Notes under the pieces: model-generated | Told to the model about the DNA's origin: nothing | The model's input: only the letters and a program-made list of their open reading frames with translations | The model's database searches: none | NCBI GenBank assembly: GCA_019683665.1 | Contig: JADGIB010000176.1 | Coordinates: forward strand, 1 to 7,444 | Source: Solirubrobacteraceae bacterium | GTDB lineage: Bacteria > Actinomycetota > Thermoleophilia > Solirubrobacterales > Solirubrobacteraceae | Reading direction: 5' to 3' | DNA length: 7,444 nucleotides | Position numbers and translations under genes: made by a program | Shown here: piece after piece, positions 5,914-7,444 of the stretch | How the letters are laid out: each line of letters opens with the position of its first letter | Position numbering within the stretch: position 1 is the first letter of the stretch

Positions 5914-7331
5914 CAGCCCTCCTCCTCCGTGGCCGTCGCGGCCGTCGCGCCCGTCCCGGTCGTCCCGGCGCCGGTCGTCCCCGTCCCGGTCGTCGGCAGC
6001 GTCGCCCCGGCGCCGCCCTGGCCCGCGCACGCCTCCTCGGCCGAGACCGGGTTGAGGAGGTTGATGAGCGTGCCGAGGCGCGGGTTGGCCGGGACGAGGG
6101 CCGGCAGCGTCTGCAGCGTCGAGCAGGAGGCGAGCACGATGCCGCGGCGGATCGCGCCCATCGCGTCCTGGGCGCCGAAGATCGACGCGCCCGCGTGGTT
6201 CGTCCACGCCGCCCAGAACAGGTAGCCCTCCTCGTCGCCGGGCGGGTTGTAGGCGAGCTCGTTGAGGAGGACGTTCACGACCTTCAGCGCGCTCGTCAGG
6301 TCGGGCGTGACCTGGGCGAGGTCGCGGGCGGCGGGCCGCAGCAGCCGCGCGGTCGGCAGCGACTCGCGCGCGAACGGCCGCAGCTGCGTCTCGATGATCG
6401 GCGTCGACTCCTGCAGGAACGGCCGGGTCTGCTTCAGCGACGGGCCGAGCGCCCGGGCGGCGGGCCGCAGCGACTCGAGCGTCGGCCCGAGCGCGTCGGC
6501 GAGGTCGCCGGCCTTGCCGAGGCTCTCCTGGGCGACGCGGAGGGTCTCGGGCAGGTCCTGCAGCGTCCGGCGCAGCGCCCGGTCCTGGGCGACGAAGGCG
6601 CGGAAGACCTCGTCGGAGGCGGCGACGAGCTGGGCGAGGTCCTCGTCCTTGCCGGCGACCGCCTCGGTGAGCAGCCGGAAGTTCCCGATCGCCCGCTCGA
6701 TGTGGTCGCGGCGCCGGGCCAGCAGCTTCGTGATCTCCTCGATGTTGCGGCTCGTCGGCTCGAAGCGCCGGAACGTGTTGGCGAGGTCGTTCGAGCGCCC
6801 CTTCAGGCCGCGGCCGAGGTCGCCGAGCAGGATCCGCAGGTAGTCGCGCGTGTCGGCGTCGAGCGCGGCGAGGATCTCGTCGAAGTTCACGGTCGGCCGG
6901 GTCTGGCTGACCGGGATGACCCAGTCGTCGGGCGCCTCGCCCGCCTCGGAGGTGCCGGGGTCGAGCTGGATCGTCATGTCGGCCAGCCCGGTCTTCGGCC
7001 GCACGAGCGCGGTCGCGTCGTAGTGGAGCTTCGCGTGCTCGCGCTGGATGCGCATCGTGACGAGCGCGCGCCCGCCCTTCAGCTCGACCTTGGCGATCTC
7101 GCCGACCTTCACGCCGGCGATCGCGACCTCCTGGCCCTGGCCGGGCATGAGCGCCTGCGCGGTCGAGATCTCCATCCGGCGCTCGACGACGTCGGAGCCG
7201 ATGATCGGCACCCAGCCGGGCGGGGTGAAGCGCTGGTTGCCGAGGATGTAGGCGGTGACGGCGATCGCGACGACGAGCAGGACGACGATCGCGGCGAAGT
7301 CGCGGGCGTGGGTGCGGATCGCGCGGCGCAT
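5913..7331 (-). CDS. MCE family protein (MlaD-domain lipid-transport subunit)
   Basis: A 472-residue protein with the actinobacterial MCE layout. A basic N-terminus leads into a single membrane anchor (about 12-30). An MlaD/MCE beta-barrel domain follows at about 50-124, with the typical stretch ALMPGQGQEVAIAGVKVGEI (60-79) and a closing segment ending in IQLDPG. A long amphipathic helical region (about 145-360) carries repeated LRPAAR-like motifs at 288, 317 and 331. A C-terminal region with two cysteines (C403, C435) ends in a Thr/Gly/Ala tail (439-472). In known Mce complexes six such proteins assemble; the MCE domains form a ring and the helices a hydrophobic tube for lipids such as fatty acids or sterols. 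The cargo cannot be read from the sequence. The ATG overlaps the upstream stop (TGATG) and has a good Shine-Dalgarno. The stop likewise overlaps the next MCE gene. I cannot assign an mceA-F letter. Confidence 0.93.
   Translation of the reverse strand: MRRAIRTHARDFAAIVVLLVVAIAVTAYILGNQRFTPPGWVPIIGSDVVERRMEISTAQALMPGQGQEVAIAGVKVGEIAKVELKGGRALVTMRIQREHAKLHYDATALVRPKTGLADMTIQLDPGTSEAGEAPDDWVIPVSQTRPTVNFDEILAALDADTRDYLRILLGDLGRGLKGRSNDLANTFRRFEPTSRNIEEITKLLARRRDHIERAIGNFRLLTEAVAGKDEDLAQLVAASDEVFRAFVAQDRALRRTLQDLPETLRVAQESLGKAGDLADALGPTLESLRPAARALGPSLKQTRPFLQESTPIIETQLRPFARESLPTARLLRPAARDLAQVTPDLTSALKVVNVLLNELAYNPPGDEEGYLFWAAWTNHAGASIFGAQDAMGAIRRGIVLASCSTLQTLPALVPANPRLGTLINLLNPVSAEEACAGQGGAGATLPTTGTGTTGAGTTGTGATAATATEEEG
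5917..5928 (-). promoter_or_regulatory. Shine-Dalgarno of the second MCE gene
   Basis: The minus strand reads GGAGGAGGAGGG just before TGATG. One GGAGG (5921-5925) sits 7 nt from the ATG at 5913. The same bases encode the EEEG C-terminus of the preceding protein, so this end is constrained both as protein and as ribosome-binding site. Confidence 0.75.
5928..6014. repeat. Low-complexity imperfect repeats encoding the Thr/Gly/Ala tail of the MCE protein
   Basis: The 3' end of the first MCE gene is built from short imperfect repeats. GCCGTCGCG occurs twice in tandem (5932-5940 and 5941-5949). CCGTCCCGGTCGTC occurs exactly at 5951-5964 and again at 5981-5994, a 30-nt period. They encode alternating Thr, Gly and Ala (TTGTGTTGAGTTGTG-like) and then EEEG. 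Such a tract is probably disordered and prone to length change between strains. Confidence 0.75.
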
Positions 7332-7444
7332 CAGCGGCCGCCTCCCCGGAACGGGTTGAGCCGGTCGAGGAGCTGGGCGGCGACGTCGTCCTCGGGCGGC
7401 GCGGCGGCGTCGGCGCCGGCGGCGTCCGCGCCGGCGCGGCGCGG
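7331..7444 (-). CDS. C-terminal end of an unidentified protein, probably another MCE-family subunit (partial)
   Basis: Only the last 37 codons and the TGA stop are inside the window; the start lies beyond the right edge. The visible tail is alanine- and aspartate-rich (AGADAAGADAAAPPEDD) and then reads AAQLLDRLNPFRGGGR before the stop. The frame is open to the edge, and its stop overlaps the next start as TGATG (7333-7329), which is the same junction type as between the two MCE genes. No domain is visible, so the MCE assignment rests on position only: actinobacterial mce operons carry several consecutive MCE genes, and disordered, low-complexity C-termini are common in them. The same segment carries the strong Shine-Dalgarno sequence of the following gene. 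It could equally be any other envelope protein with a disordered tail. Confidence 0.6.
   Translation of the reverse strand, partial: PRRAGADAAGADAAAPPEDDVAAQLLDRLNPFRGGGR
7341..7347 (-). promoter_or_regulatory. Shine-Dalgarno of the first complete MCE gene
   Basis: On the minus strand this reads GGGGAGG, 9 nt before the ATG at 7331, inside the 3' end of the preceding gene. It supports the ATG that overlaps the upstream TGA and suggests coupled translation. Confidence 0.7.

Noticed and set aside
5928..6014. Repeats as a CRISPR array or mobile-element end
   Set aside because: Units are short, imperfect and inside an open reading frame, with no spacer structure or flanking inverted repeats; they are coding low complexity.
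5914..6207. N-terminal extension of the second MCE protein to 6207
   Set aside because: The extension is Arg/Asp/Gly-rich shadow sequence inside the preceding MCE gene; the ATG in TGATG with a strong Shine-Dalgarno and an immediate membrane anchor is the real start.
1984..6225. Plus-strand open frame of 1413 codons opposite the RND and MCE genes
   Set aside because: Its translation is Arg/Glu/Asp/Ala/Gly-rich low complexity with no domain, exactly opposite well-recognised RND and MCE proteins; it is a shadow of G/C-ending codons.

Overview
The window is very GC-rich (by eye well over 70%), and every gene I can support lies on the minus strand, tightly packed and read from the right edge towards the left. 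The composition, G/C-ending codons and an MCE (mammalian cell entry) lipid-import cassette without mycobacterial sequence character suggest a high-GC actinobacterium. My best guess is the Thermoleophilia (Solirubrobacter/Conexibacter-like); that placement is inference.

In transcription order: the last 37 codons of an unidentified gene, probably another MCE subunit (7444-7331); two complete MCE-family proteins (7331-5913 and 5913-4306); an RND/MMPL-type 12-TM exporter of the HAE3-like kind (4293-1735); a membrane-anchored thioredoxin-fold protein lacking the nucleophilic cysteine of CxxC (1738-1073); a four-TM membrane protein of unknown function (1047-547); and a small VOC/glyoxalase-fold protein (550-113). 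Four of the six junctions are stop/start overlaps (TGATG or GTGA). The other two gaps are 12 and 25 nt. There is therefore essentially no room for an internal promoter, and the window looks like the 3' part of one long polycistron whose promoter is outside it to the right. Positions 1-112 hold no supported gene but contain a 65-nt stretch with no A or T and a perfect 12-bp G/C hairpin that may end the transcript.

Functionally, the MCE proteins probably form, with upstream permease (YrbE-like) and MCE partners outside the window, a hexameric tube that carries lipids across the envelope. The RND transporter is an apolar-molecule transporter acting at the same membrane. Both MCE proteins have two cysteines in the extracytoplasmic C-terminal region, and the RND protein has its only four cysteines in its two extracytoplasmic loops. 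The next gene encodes an anchored thioredoxin-fold protein, which suggests, as inference, an envelope redox or disulfide link. The last two genes (membrane protein and VOC protein) have no obvious mechanistic connection and may be passengers.

I see no tRNA, rRNA, CRISPR array, insertion sequence or attachment site. No plus-strand gene is supported; the long plus-strand open frames are shadows of GC-rich codon usage.
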